6,912 nucleotides of DNA from Hyphomicrobium sp. Its GTDB lineage: Bacteria > Pseudomonadota > Alphaproteobacteria > Rhizobiales > Hyphomicrobiaceae. The stretch lies in NCBI GenBank assembly GCA_030598645.1, contig JAUVPN010000145.1, positions 1 through 6,912 on the forward strand, read 5' to 3'. Below, piece by piece: positions 1-6,912 of this stretch. The notes beneath the pieces are model-generated. The model had not been told where the DNA came from and searched no databases. It saw only the letters and a program-made list of their open reading frames with translations. Each line of letters begins with the position of its first letter. Position 1 is the first letter of the stretch. The position numbers and the translations under genes are program-made.

Positions 1-1531
<1,531 letters not shown>

Positions 1532-1631
1532 CGGAACCGCTCGCCGCACCGCGAAAATGCATGTATAAAAGGGCAAAGGGCTCAAACGAAAAACATTGCT
1601 TATCAATGACCTATGACGAGCCGGGATCTGT

Positions 1632-2846
1632 TTAGCAGGATGCGGCGAAGGCCCCGGTCAAAGCCCCATCCTCTACCCGCCAGATGCGGGCATTTTCCCG
1701 CAGCCCAACGAACGCTGCTTGCTCCGTTCCAGTCATCCACGCCTGAGCCCCAAGACGCAGAATTTCATCAAACAGAGCCGCTCGGCGCGCCGCGTCCAAG
1801 TGTGCCGTGATCTCGTCAAGAAGTAATATGGGGGCGACCCCCTCGCAACGGCGTGCGACAAGCTCAGCGTGTGCAAGGACGAGTCCCAAGAGCAACGCCT
1901 TCTGCTCTCCGGTGGAACACAAACGCGCCGGCAAGCCTTTGGGTCCATGCGACACCACAAGATCAGAGCGATGCGGCCCATCAAGCGTTCGGCTTGCAGC
2001 CCGGTCGCGGTCGCGCGTGTCTCGCAGCACCGCCGCGTAGGCATCCTCCACGTCAACTGCGGCCGACCGAGCGAGATCAGCTTCGAGCGATCCTTCGATC
2101 GCAAGCCCCGCCCATGGAAACGGCGAACTTGGGTCACGCGCCTGTCGCTCGGCCGTGATGGAACAAAGGCCAGCCACAGCTTCAGCGCGCGCCGCCGCAA
2201 TTGCGGTACCGGTTTCTGCCATCATTAGCTCCAAGCCTTCAAAGCGTGCGGGATCGCGTACTCCGTCGGCGAGCAAGCGATTGCGCTGTTGCATGGCGCG
2301 CTCAAAACGCCCAGCACGCGTGCGATAACTTGGGTCGAAGCACACGATGAGTCGGTCGAGAAAGCGGCGACGGTCTGATCCCGGCCCCATGAACAGGCTG
2401 TCCATGGCAGGCGTCAACCACACCATCTCTACATAGTCAGCCAGCGTGCCCGAGCCGCCGACTCTCTCCCCATCGATGCGTACAAGGCGACTGGAGCGTT
2501 CGCCCGGGCCTTGAGGCGCTGTAACCCCCGTCCCGATATCAACTTGGCCGATATGAGTGTGCACGCGCGCAGCAACAGACCAGCCCCCCTCGCTTGCGCC
2601 TCGCGCTAGTTCGGGAAAAGCAGCCCTGCGCAGACCACGCCCGGGCACCAACAATGAGATCGCTTCAAGAAGGTTGGTCTTGCCCGCACCATTCGCGCCA
2701 ATGAGAACTTGCGGTTCCGGTCCGGCTTCAATTACGGATTGGATGTAGTTGCGGAAATTAGTGAGCGTCAGGCGTTCAACCCACAAGGACGCAGTAGGCG
2801 CACTCTGTGTGGGAGTAGGTGCGCTCTTGGCTGCTGCCTCCACCAA
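1632..2846 (-). CDS. recF: DNA replication and repair protein RecF
   Basis: A cytoplasmic SMC/ABC-type ATPase that, with RecO and RecR, promotes RecA loading at single-strand gaps and stalled forks. The ORF has 404 codons, somewhat longer than the roughly 360 of E. coli RecF, mainly through an N-terminal extension. Recognisable parts: VERLTLTNFRNY at the domain start (23-34), Walker A GANGAGKT (50-57), DRRRFLDRLI (158-167), GPHRSDL (290-296), the ABC signature region CSTGEQKALLL (310-320), and Walker B ILLLDEITAHLD (340-351). The first codon is TTG, directly after the dnaN TAG, with GTG as the second codon; either could start translation, probably coupled to dnaN. The first 22 residues (rich in Ala, Pro, Thr, Ser) precede the conserved fold, so a TTG at codon 21 is a less likely alternative. 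No strong Shine-Dalgarno lies before the TTG. Family assignment is secure; the exact start is not. Confidence 0.95.
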   Translation of the reverse strand: MVEAAAKSAPTPTQSAPTASLWVERLTLTNFRNYIQSVIEAGPEPQVLIGANGAGKTNLLEAISLLVPGRGLRRAAFPELARGASEGGWSVAARVHTHIGQVDIGTGVTAPQGPGERSSRLVRIDGERVGGSGTLADYVEMVWLTPAMDSLFMGPGSDRRRFLDRLIVCFDPSYRTRAGRFERAMQQRNRLLADGVRDPARFEGLELMMAETGTAIAAARAEAVAGLCSITAERQARDPSSPFPWAGLAIEGSLEADLARSAAVDVEDAYAAVLRDTRDRDRAASRTLDGPHRSDLVVSHGPKGLPARLCSTGEQKALLLGLVLAHAELVARRCEGVAPILLLDEITAHLDAARRAALFDEILRLGAQAWMTGTEQAAFVGLRENARIWRVEDGALTGAFAASC

Positions 2847-3965
2847 CTACACCCGCATCGGCATCAGCACGTAGAGAGCTGACTCGTCATTTGCATCCCT
2901 CACCATGGTGGGAGAGCCCGGATCGGCGAGCTTAAAACATGCCTCCTCGCCTTCGAGCTGGCCGGCAATGTCGAGCAAGTAACGGGCATTGAATCCGATC
3001 TCAAGCGGATCGGCCGAGTATGCGACGCTAATCTCTTCGGTTGCGCTGCCACCTTCGGGGTTGTTGACCGACAGAGTAAGCTTGTCTGGCTTGATGTTGA
3101 GCTTCACGGCGCGTCCGCGCTCACTCGCTATCGTTGACACACGATCCACTGCGCCCATGAACTCCGAATTTGAGACTGTCATCTCCTTGTCGTTACCTTG
3201 CGGAATAACGCGCCCGTAGTCGGGGAAAGTACCGTCAATCAGTTTCGAGGTCAGCGTCACAGTGCCGATCTCAAACCGCACTTTCGCCTGGCTTACCCCG
3301 AGCTTAATGATCGCTGAGCTATCCTCGATTAGCCGGTGCAGTTCGTGCACAGTCTTGCGCGGGATAATGACCCCCGGCATGCCTTCGGCGCCCTTTGGGA
3401 GTGGCAGCTCGACCTGGGCAAGTCGGTGACCGTCCGTTGCGACCGCACGAAGTTTTTCCGCCTTTTCGACCTCTGCCGGGTGCAGGTAGATGCCGTTCAG
3501 GTAGTAGCGCGTCTCCTCAGTTGAGATGGCAAAGCGCGTCTTATCGATGAGGCGCTTTAAGTCTTGCGCGCCAAGTTCAAACTCATGGCTAAGTTGCCCT
3601 ACTGCAATGTCGGGAAAATCCTCAGCAGGGAGCGTTTGAAGCGTGAAACGCGCTTGGCCAGCGGCCAGGGAGAGGCGCTCCTTTTCCGCATCTCTACGAA
3701 TATCGACCTGGCTGCCGTCAGGAAGCTTGCGCACAATGTCATGCAGCATGTGCGCGGGAACCGTGACGGCGCCGGGAGCGCTGACATCGGCTGCGACCGA
3801 CTCAATCACCTCGCGTTCAAGATCTGTCGCCTTGAACTCTAAGGTCGAATCGCGGGTTCGCAAAAGCACGTTTGACAGGATGGGGATTGTCGTCCGACGC
3901 TCCACCACACTCGTTACGTGGCCGAGCGCCCGCAATAGTTCACCACGTTCAATCACTAGCCGCAT
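2847..3965 (-). CDS. dnaN: DNA polymerase III beta subunit (sliding clamp)
   Basis: Encodes the ring-shaped dimeric clamp that encircles DNA and tethers polymerase III and other partners at the fork. The 372 codons are close to the family norm (366 in E. coli), so all three clamp domains should be present. The start MRLVIERGELLRAL matches the beginning of domain I. Other marks are VVERRTTIPILSNVLL (20-35), ATDGHRLA (176-183, by the protein-binding cleft), GTFPDYGRVIP (245-255) and the terminal YVLMPMRV, close to the VMPMRL end of E. coli DnaN that helps form the clamp-binding pocket. The ATG at 3965 has GAGGAAA upstream with about 8-10 nt spacing, a good ribosome binding site. It follows dnaA after 295 bp and runs straight into recF with no spacer, so it is probably co-transcribed at least with recF. 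Nothing in the protein looks unusual. Confidence 0.98.
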   Translation of the reverse strand: MRLVIERGELLRALGHVTSVVERRTTIPILSNVLLRTRDSTLEFKATDLEREVIESVAADVSAPGAVTVPAHMLHDIVRKLPDGSQVDIRRDAEKERLSLAAGQARFTLQTLPAEDFPDIAVGQLSHEFELGAQDLKRLIDKTRFAISTEETRYYLNGIYLHPAEVEKAEKLRAVATDGHRLAQVELPLPKGAEGMPGVIIPRKTVHELHRLIEDSSAIIKLGVSQAKVRFEIGTVTLTSKLIDGTFPDYGRVIPQGNDKEMTVSNSEFMGAVDRVSTIASERGRAVKLNIKPDKLTLSVNNPEGGSATEEISVAYSADPLEIGFNARYLLDIAGQLEGEEACFKLADPGSPTMVRDANDESALYVLMPMRV

Positions 3966-4122
3966 GGATTTGTTTCCTCGGCGAATTCTGAGATGCTACG
4001 TCCGCCCCTTAAAGGCCATAAGGCTGCCCTTTCGCGAGACGGCGGACCGCGGAGGCTGGGACCACTAAACAGAAGGAGGATTCGCACTTACATCACTTGA
4101 CCTGATGCCGCCGCCTTTTTCA

Positions 4123-4137
4123 AGGGGCCTTGCCCCT
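4123..4137 (-). repeat. Short GC-rich hairpin in the dnaA-dnaN gap
   Basis: AGGGGC and GCCCCT arms (6 bp) flank a 3-nt loop. In the transcribed direction the hairpin is followed by TTGAAAAAGG rather than a T-run, so it is not a normal terminator. Confidence 0.4.
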
Positions 4138-4157
4138 AGCCGAGATAATTGGAGCGT

Positions 4158-4172
4158 TCCAAAGGCTTTGGA
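4158..4172. repeat. 15-bp perfect palindrome in the dnaA-dnaN gap
   Basis: TCCAAAGGCTTTGGA is two perfect 7-bp arms around a single central G at 4165. With only one unpaired base between the arms it would fold poorly as RNA, which makes it a better candidate for a dimeric protein-binding site on DNA. No known regulator motif is recognised. Confidence 0.45.
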
Positions 4173-4192
4173 GCGGCGCCAAACGACGCCGC
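4173..4192. repeat. Hairpin adjoining the 15-bp palindrome
   Basis: GCGGCG (4173-4178) and CGCCGC (4187-4192) form a 6-bp all-GC stem with an 8-nt loop. It abuts the preceding palindrome. There is no following T-run on the minus strand. Confidence 0.4.
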
Positions 4193-4213
4193 CCCGCCCT
4201 GCTTCGATTCGCC

Positions 4214-4228
4214 CCGGGCTAAACCCGG
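4214..4228. repeat. Small hairpin just downstream of the dnaA stop
   Basis: CCGGG and CCCGG arms with a 5-nt loop lie about 30 bp past the dnaA stop codon in the transcribed direction. The stem is only 5 bp and no T-run follows, so it could stabilise the 3' end of dnaA mRNA but does not look like a terminator. Confidence 0.3.
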
Positions 4229-4260
4229 ACACGACTTACCATTTGGTTTCTGAGGACCGC

Positions 4261-5796
4261 TCAGTGGCTTAGTAGCTTTTTCAGCTCCTCGATTTCATCT
4301 TTAAGGCGGGGATTGCCCGTAATCTCACCGTCGATCTTCCGGATCGCATGGAGCACTGTGGTGTGGTCCCGGTTACCGAACCGCCGTCCGATTTCGGGCA
4401 ACGAACGCGCGGTCAACTGTTTGGCGAGGTACATCCCAACCTGGCGCGGCCACACAACCGAGCGATGACGGCGCTGCGAAAGCAGATCGCTCTTCGAGAC
4501 ACCAAAGTGACGGGAGATGATCCGTAAGATGTCCTCAATCTTTATACGGCGCGGCTCTAGCCCTTGCACCAGATCGCGGATCACCGTCTCGGTAACGTCC
4601 GGCGTAATCGCAGTGCGCATATACTGCCAAGTGGCGTAAAGTCGGGTGATGGCGCCTTCTAGCTCCCGCCCACTTTCTGTGAGGCGCTCGGCCAGAAGCT
4701 CAAGGACTTCACGTCCGAGCGTAAAGGATGGGTCGCCCGCACTCTTTTCCGCCAGACGCTTCTGCAGAATTTTAAGTCGGAGTTCGTCGTCAAGGGTCCC
4801 CAGCTCAGTAACAAGCCCACGTTGAAGCCTTGAGCGCATCCGCTCGTTGAGGCGTTCGATGTGGTTGGGGGCGCGCGCAGAGGCGACAACGACCTGACGC
4901 CCACCATCGAGAAGCGCGTTGATGATGTGGTCGAACTCCTGCTCTGTCCGCTCACCGTGCATGAACTCCAGGTCATCGATCAAGAGGATGTTAATCGTCC
5001 GGAATTTCTCCTTGAAGGCTAGCGGATCCTGACTGCGTAGCGCCTCCACGAATTGATAGCGAAAGCGCTCAGCCGTTAAATAGAGGACCTGCGCATGTGG
5101 CGCACGCCGCTTAATCTGCCAGGCAATCGCATGCAGCAAGTGTGTCTTCCCTAACCCGACCGACGAATGAATGTAGAGCGGATTGAATCCGGGATTCTCA
5201 GTCAGCGCCGTTTCGGCAACTTGTGTCGCGCCCGCATGTGCCATGCGGTTTGAAGCACCGATCACGAAGCTATCGAACGTATAGCGCGGGTCGAGAGGCG
5301 AGCCCTCGAAGCCGCCCACGTTCGTCCTACCCACAGCCTGAACCGGTGGCACAATGCCAGCCATCCGCTGGCCATGCTCCGTGCGCGAGGTTGTAGGGGA
5401 ACCATTGACGCCGTCGCCCGCTGCCACTTGCGACGCTTGGCCGTTTTGGCAATTAGCAGCAGCCGCCCCGCCGGGCTGACGCAGCGTGACCTCGACACGT
5501 TCCGCTCCCTTGAATTCGGCGCGGCAACACTCGAGCAGGTCCTGCGAGTAGTGCGACTGGATCCATGTTCGGAGGAATTTCACGGGCACAGAGACCTTGA
5601 CGGTCTTGTTCTCGAAGCTCTCAAATTCCAGCGCATGAAACCAGCTGGAAAAAATATCTTCCCCTAGCCGCGCACGCAGCATGGCGCGCACCTTTCCGCC
5701 TTTTGGATCGCCGGGACGCCGCTCTGCCTCGCTTTGCGCCGTACCCAAGCTTCCGCCAGCCGCAGTCTTACGCTCCGTCTTCTGTATCGTTTGCAT
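4261..5796 (-). CDS. dnaA: Chromosomal replication initiator protein DnaA
   Basis: The AAA+ initiator that binds DnaA boxes, oligomerises with ATP and opens the origin. Length is 511 residues, within the family range. Domain I (about 34-105) contains LGEDIFSSWFHALEFESF. Domain II (about 106-168) is a low-complexity Gly/Ala/Gln linker. Domain III begins around DPRYTFDSFVIGASN (169-183) and has Walker A SSVGLGKT (211-218), Walker B ILLIDDLEF (270-278), the Arg-finger segment NERMRSRL (317-324, R323 aligning with E. coli R285) and sensor 2 GRELEGAITR (376-385). Domain IV has a helix-turn-helix and the signature DHTTVLHA (477-484). Two positions depart from E. coli: Ser211 replaces the first Walker A Gly, and Ala307 in SARAP replaces the sensor 1 Asp (E. 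coli D269). The ATG at 5796 follows GGGGGTCAGCA, a usable ribosome binding site. It lies 128 bp downstream of the rhodanese gene. The RRHRSVV...RQVGMYLAK stretch is typical of alphaproteobacteria. Confidence 0.98.
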   Translation of the reverse strand: MQTIQKTERKTAAGGSLGTAQSEAERRPGDPKGGKVRAMLRARLGEDIFSSWFHALEFESFENKTVKVSVPVKFLRTWIQSHYSQDLLECCRAEFKGAERVEVTLRQPGGAAAANCQNGQASQVAAGDGVNGSPTTSRTEHGQRMAGIVPPVQAVGRTNVGGFEGSPLDPRYTFDSFVIGASNRMAHAGATQVAETALTENPGFNPLYIHSSVGLGKTHLLHAIAWQIKRRAPHAQVLYLTAERFRYQFVEALRSQDPLAFKEKFRTINILLIDDLEFMHGERTEQEFDHIINALLDGGRQVVVASARAPNHIERLNERMRSRLQRGLVTELGTLDDELRLKILQKRLAEKSAGDPSFTLGREVLELLAERLTESGRELEGAITRLYATWQYMRTAITPDVTETVIRDLVQGLEPRRIKIEDILRIISRHFGVSKSDLLSQRRHRSVVWPRQVGMYLAKQLTARSLPEIGRRFGNRDHTTVLHAIRKIDGEITGNPRLKDEIEELKKLLSH

Positions 5797-5924
5797 TGCT
5801 GACCCCCGCTAACTTTTTCGGCTTTCGACTTGCACCTCTAAGTCCCTGAACAGTCCCGTACCGTCGCCTTCCGCCGCCGCGGCTGCGCCGTTCGTCTTTG
5901 TTCAGTCTTCCCGTAACGGGTGCG
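5797..5924 (-). other. dnaA upstream region (rhodanese-dnaA gap)
   Basis: This 128-bp gap would contain any dnaA-specific promoter. It is GC-rich in its middle part and I find neither a clear -35/-10 pair nor a DnaA box, so DnaA autoregulation through a nearby box is not supported by eye. An 11-bp palindrome (CCCGTAACGGG, 5910-5920) lies just past the rhodanese stop codon; it has no following T-run, so it is not a terminator. Read-through from the rhodanese gene into dnaA is therefore possible. Confidence 0.4.
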
Positions 5925-6359
5925 CTACCCTTGCACCCAAGGTAGGCCAGCGGCTTTCCAACCGGCGACCTGCCCTCGATGACGGTCGGCATCGAGAGGC
6001 CCCTCGAAACCATCCGCCACATTCCAACATCGCTGATATCCCGCATTCGCCATGGATTCCGCGGCCATTCGACTTCGGACACCAGACCGGCAAATAAAAA
6101 ATAGCTCGACGTCATCCTTGGAGCCCGCCGCATCGAGCACGATCGCCAATCGCTGCGGGAACGCCGCATCGATCTTGTTCTCCGGAGACGTTTGCCACTC
6201 GACCGTCAGAACCTGCTTCCCAATTTGCTTAAGATCGGGAAGCCCAACAAACGTCCACTCCGCTCTCGTCCGCACATCAATCAACACGGAGCTGGCGTCG
6301 CTCTGAAGACGACCCCAAACCTCTTCCACAGGCACATCCTCAATGTGGATGATTTCCAT
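5925..6359 (-). CDS. Single-domain rhodanese-like sulfurtransferase
   Basis: Rhodaneses move sulfane sulfur between carriers through a cysteine persulfide; the physiological donor and acceptor cannot be read from sequence. The 144-residue product is one rhodanese domain with no signal peptide or membrane segment, so it is probably cytoplasmic. Visible marks are DVRTRAEW (28-35), the active-site loop FFICRSGVRSR with Cys90 and its Arg-rich six-residue loop, NVADGFEGPLDADRHRG (about 113-129) and the terminal GWKAAGLPWVQG. The catalytic Cys is present, so it is expected to be active. The ATG at 6359 was chosen because conserved sequence begins with EIIHIEDVPVEEV and GTGGAG lies just upstream, though its spacing is short. 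An in-frame TTG at 6413 would add 18 residues that look non-conserved. It is the first gene after the candidate origin and precedes dnaA in the same direction, perhaps in one transcript. Any link to replication is unproven. Confidence 0.88.
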   Translation of the reverse strand: MEIIHIEDVPVEEVWGRLQSDASSVLIDVRTRAEWTFVGLPDLKQIGKQVLTVEWQTSPENKIDAAFPQRLAIVLDAAGSKDDVELFFICRSGVRSRMAAESMANAGYQRCWNVADGFEGPLDADRHRGQVAGWKAAGLPWVQG

Positions 6360-6463
6360 CGACTCCACTTGTGTTCTCCACTGACGCAGGTGCCGCAGAA
6401 CTGCTTCTAGCAACGCCCTACTTTACAGAGTTCAACACGCTCAAGGAAACAAACCCCGCCCCC

Positions 6464-6479
6464 CTGGACTCGCGTCCAG
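6464..6479. repeat. Perfect 6-bp-stem hairpin upstream of the rhodanese gene
   Basis: CTGGAC (6464-6469) and GTCCAG (6474-6479) are perfect inverted arms around TCGC. A GANTC methylation-type site (GACTC, 6467-6471) overlaps one arm and the loop. No T-run follows on either strand, so it is not an intrinsic terminator. It could be an operator or a structural element; its function is unknown. Confidence 0.4.
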
Positions 6480-6616
6480 AAAGATATGCAATACAAATCC
6501 TAGTGACGACAAAACCAGGGAAGAGATACTGAAGAAAACCTAGGCTCTACGCTCGTCAGTACTGAAGCAAAAGCTGTTAGCTCAACGTGAGTTTTGCAGC
6601 GAGAGGAAGCTAGCCC

Positions 6617-6631
6617 TTAACGCCTCGTTAA
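6617..6631. promoter_or_regulatory. Putative CtrA binding site (TTAA-N7-TTAA)
   Basis: TTAACGCCTCGTTAA matches the CtrA consensus TTAA-N7-TTAA exactly. It sits in a longer inverted repeat, CTTAACG-CCT-CGTTAAG (6616-6632). In Caulobacter, CtrA bound to such sites in the origin blocks initiation and competes with DnaA. Here it lies about 70 bp from the perfect DnaA box, which fits that arrangement. The motif is short and could occur by chance or bind another dimeric regulator. Confidence 0.5.
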
Positions 6632-6648
6632 GCAAGTGGATGCAAGTG
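6632..6648 (+). repeat. Two GCAAGTG direct repeats with 10-bp period
   Basis: GCAAGTG occurs at 6632-6638 and 6642-6648, one helical turn apart, starting on the last base of the CtrA-type palindrome. Such phased short repeats can be protein-binding sites in origins. Two copies are too few to be sure. Confidence 0.35.
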
Positions 6649-6691
6649 CAGTTTTGAGAACCCGCGGCGCCTCTTCAGCGTCGGCTAGCGC

Positions 6692-6759
6692 AGTGGAAAA
6701 CTTGTGAATAAATTTCACCAATTGGGGATATACGGCTGACACAGCTGAAGATTTCCACA
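6692..6759. promoter_or_regulatory. Degenerate DnaA-box-like sites around the perfect box
   Basis: AGTGGAAAA (6692-6700) and TGGGGATAT (6723-6731) each match TGTGGATAA at 7 of 9 bases and share the orientation of the perfect box. ATTTCCACA (6751-6759) matches TTATCCACA at 7 of 9 in the opposite orientation. The first two start 11 bp before and 20 bp after the start of the perfect box, close to helical phasing. Single 7-of-9 matches are common by chance; only the clustering gives them weight. Confidence 0.35.
6703..6711 (-). promoter_or_regulatory. DnaA box (TTATTCACA)
   Basis: The plus strand reads TGTGAATAA, the exact complement of TTATTCACA, which fits the DnaA box consensus TTATNCACA at every defined base. 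It lies in the AT-rich patch of the gene-free region about 340 bp upstream of the rhodanese start. Domain IV of the DnaA encoded here has the usual recognition signature, so a standard box is expected to be bound. Confidence 0.6.
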
Positions 6760-6912
6760 CCCCCGACACCTAGATCATCAACGGGCACACGGAGTCACCA
6801 TTCGCATATCGTCTTGTTGCTTTTTTACTTGAAGGGTCGAACTTCGAAAACATCTGGGCACAATCAGCACGTGCATGCTGCGAGCCGGGAGTGCCGCAAA
6901 ATCCGCGGCTTA

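Larger units (their letters stand above)
3966..4260 (-). other. dnaA-dnaN intergenic leader with several short hairpins, no gene
   Basis: This 295-bp gap holds no convincing reading frame. It carries short inverted repeats in close succession at 4123-4137, 4158-4172, 4173-4192 and 4214-4228. If dnaA and dnaN are co-transcribed, all fall in the mRNA between them. None is followed on the minus strand by a T-run, so none is a standard intrinsic terminator. I found no clear -35/-10 pair for dnaN and no DnaA box. The region probably holds a dnaN promoter or processing sites, but this is inference from its length. Confidence 0.5.
6610..6760. other. Candidate chromosomal replication origin (oriC)
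   Basis: Within about 150 bp lie a perfect DnaA box (6703-6711), three 7-of-9 box-like sites, a TTAA-N7-TTAA CtrA-type site (6617-6631), phased direct repeats (6632-6648) and a patch at about 6697-6732 that is roughly 70% A+T in otherwise GC-rich DNA. The patch could serve as the unwinding element. The dnaA cluster is transcribed away from it, as expected for genes co-directional with a leftward fork. Against this, only one box is perfect, and in several known alphaproteobacteria oriC lies near hemE rather than dnaA. The edges given are approximate. Confidence 0.5.
6360..6912. other. Gene-free region upstream of the rhodanese-dnaA cluster, containing the candidate origin
   Basis: No reading frame with a recognisable product or a good start and ribosome binding site is seen on either strand over about 550 bp. 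The part nearest the rhodanese gene (6360-6500) should hold its promoter, but I see no strong -35/-10 pair. The middle (about 6600-6760) holds the origin-like motifs listed separately. The end (6770-6912) contains a T6 run at 6821-6826 and an 11-bp inverted repeat (TCGAA-C-TTCGA, 6837-6847) but no identifiable gene. Three GANTC sites, the CcrM methylation target in alphaproteobacteria, occur at 6361-6365, 6467-6471 and 6792-6796. Confidence 0.6.

Noticed and set aside
1545..1600. Sigma-70 promoter with TTGAGC and TATACA on the minus strand upstream of gyrB
   Set aside because: The spacing between the two hexamers is only about 12 bp, too short for a functional pair.
3643..4068. 141-codon plus-strand reading frame
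   Set aside because: Antisense to the dnaN start region; its product is Ser/Arg-rich with no recognisable motif, as expected of a shadow frame.
4123..4228. dnaA transcription terminator
   Set aside because: Stems are present but none is followed by a T-run in the direction of transcription.
5768..6169. 133-codon minus-strand frame spanning the rhodanese end, the gap and the dnaA start
   Set aside because: It overlaps two well-supported genes out of frame and is a low-complexity Arg/Ser-rich translation with no family resemblance.
6360..6413. TTG start adding 18 residues to the rhodanese protein
   Set aside because: The conserved domain begins right after the internal ATG at 6359, and the extra residues resemble no part of the family; the TTG has no better ribosome binding site.
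6567..6597. GCAAAA...TTTTGC inverted repeat as a hairpin element
   Set aside because: Arms of 6 bp separated by 19 nt in AT-rich sequence are likely to occur by chance, and nothing else supports a function.
6821..6826. T6 run as an intrinsic terminator on the plus strand
   Set aside because: No GC-rich hairpin directly precedes it, and no plus-strand gene ends there.

Overview
The window is a chromosomal replication-initiation locus from a bacterium that is most likely an alphaproteobacterium, probably Hyphomicrobiales-like. This inference rests on the DnaA C-terminal DNA-binding domain (RRHRSVVWPRQVGMYLAK, then DHTTVLHA), the DnaN C-terminus (YVLMPMRV), the dnaA-dnaN-recF-gyrB order, and a perfect TTAA-N7-TTAA site of the kind bound by CtrA, a regulator restricted to that class. 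Overall composition is moderately GC-rich. No database search was possible, so genus and species are not assigned.

Layout, in the direction of transcription (all genes are on the minus strand, so this runs right to left). At 6360-6912 there is a gene-free region of about 550 bp. It holds a perfect DnaA box (TTATTCACA on the minus strand), several weaker box-like 9-mers, an AT-rich patch, the CtrA-type palindrome and short phased direct repeats, and is a plausible oriC. Next come a small single-domain rhodanese gene (5925-6359), dnaA (4261-5796), a 295-bp gap with several short hairpins, dnaN (2847-3965), recF (1632-2846, starting on the base after the dnaN stop codon), a 147-bp gap, and gyrB (from 1484 and leaving the window at base 1, so only its first 494 codons are present).

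How the genes work together: DnaA binds and opens the origin, the DnaN clamp tethers the replicative polymerase, RecF helps load RecA at gapped or stalled forks, and GyrB is the ATPase subunit of the gyrase that removes positive supercoils ahead of the fork. All are transcribed away from the candidate origin, so they are co-directional with a fork leaving it leftwards. The rhodanese is a sulfurtransferase-type protein with no obvious replication role, and it separates the candidate origin from dnaA.

Most of the window is ordinary conserved core. The points worth a second look are the candidate CtrA- and DnaA-controlled origin, the rhodanese in the dnaA cluster, and a DnaA whose ATPase site has two departures from the E. 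coli pattern: Ser in place of the first Walker A glycine, and Ala in place of the sensor 1 aspartate. I see no mobile element, CRISPR array, tRNA, rRNA or convincing intrinsic terminator.
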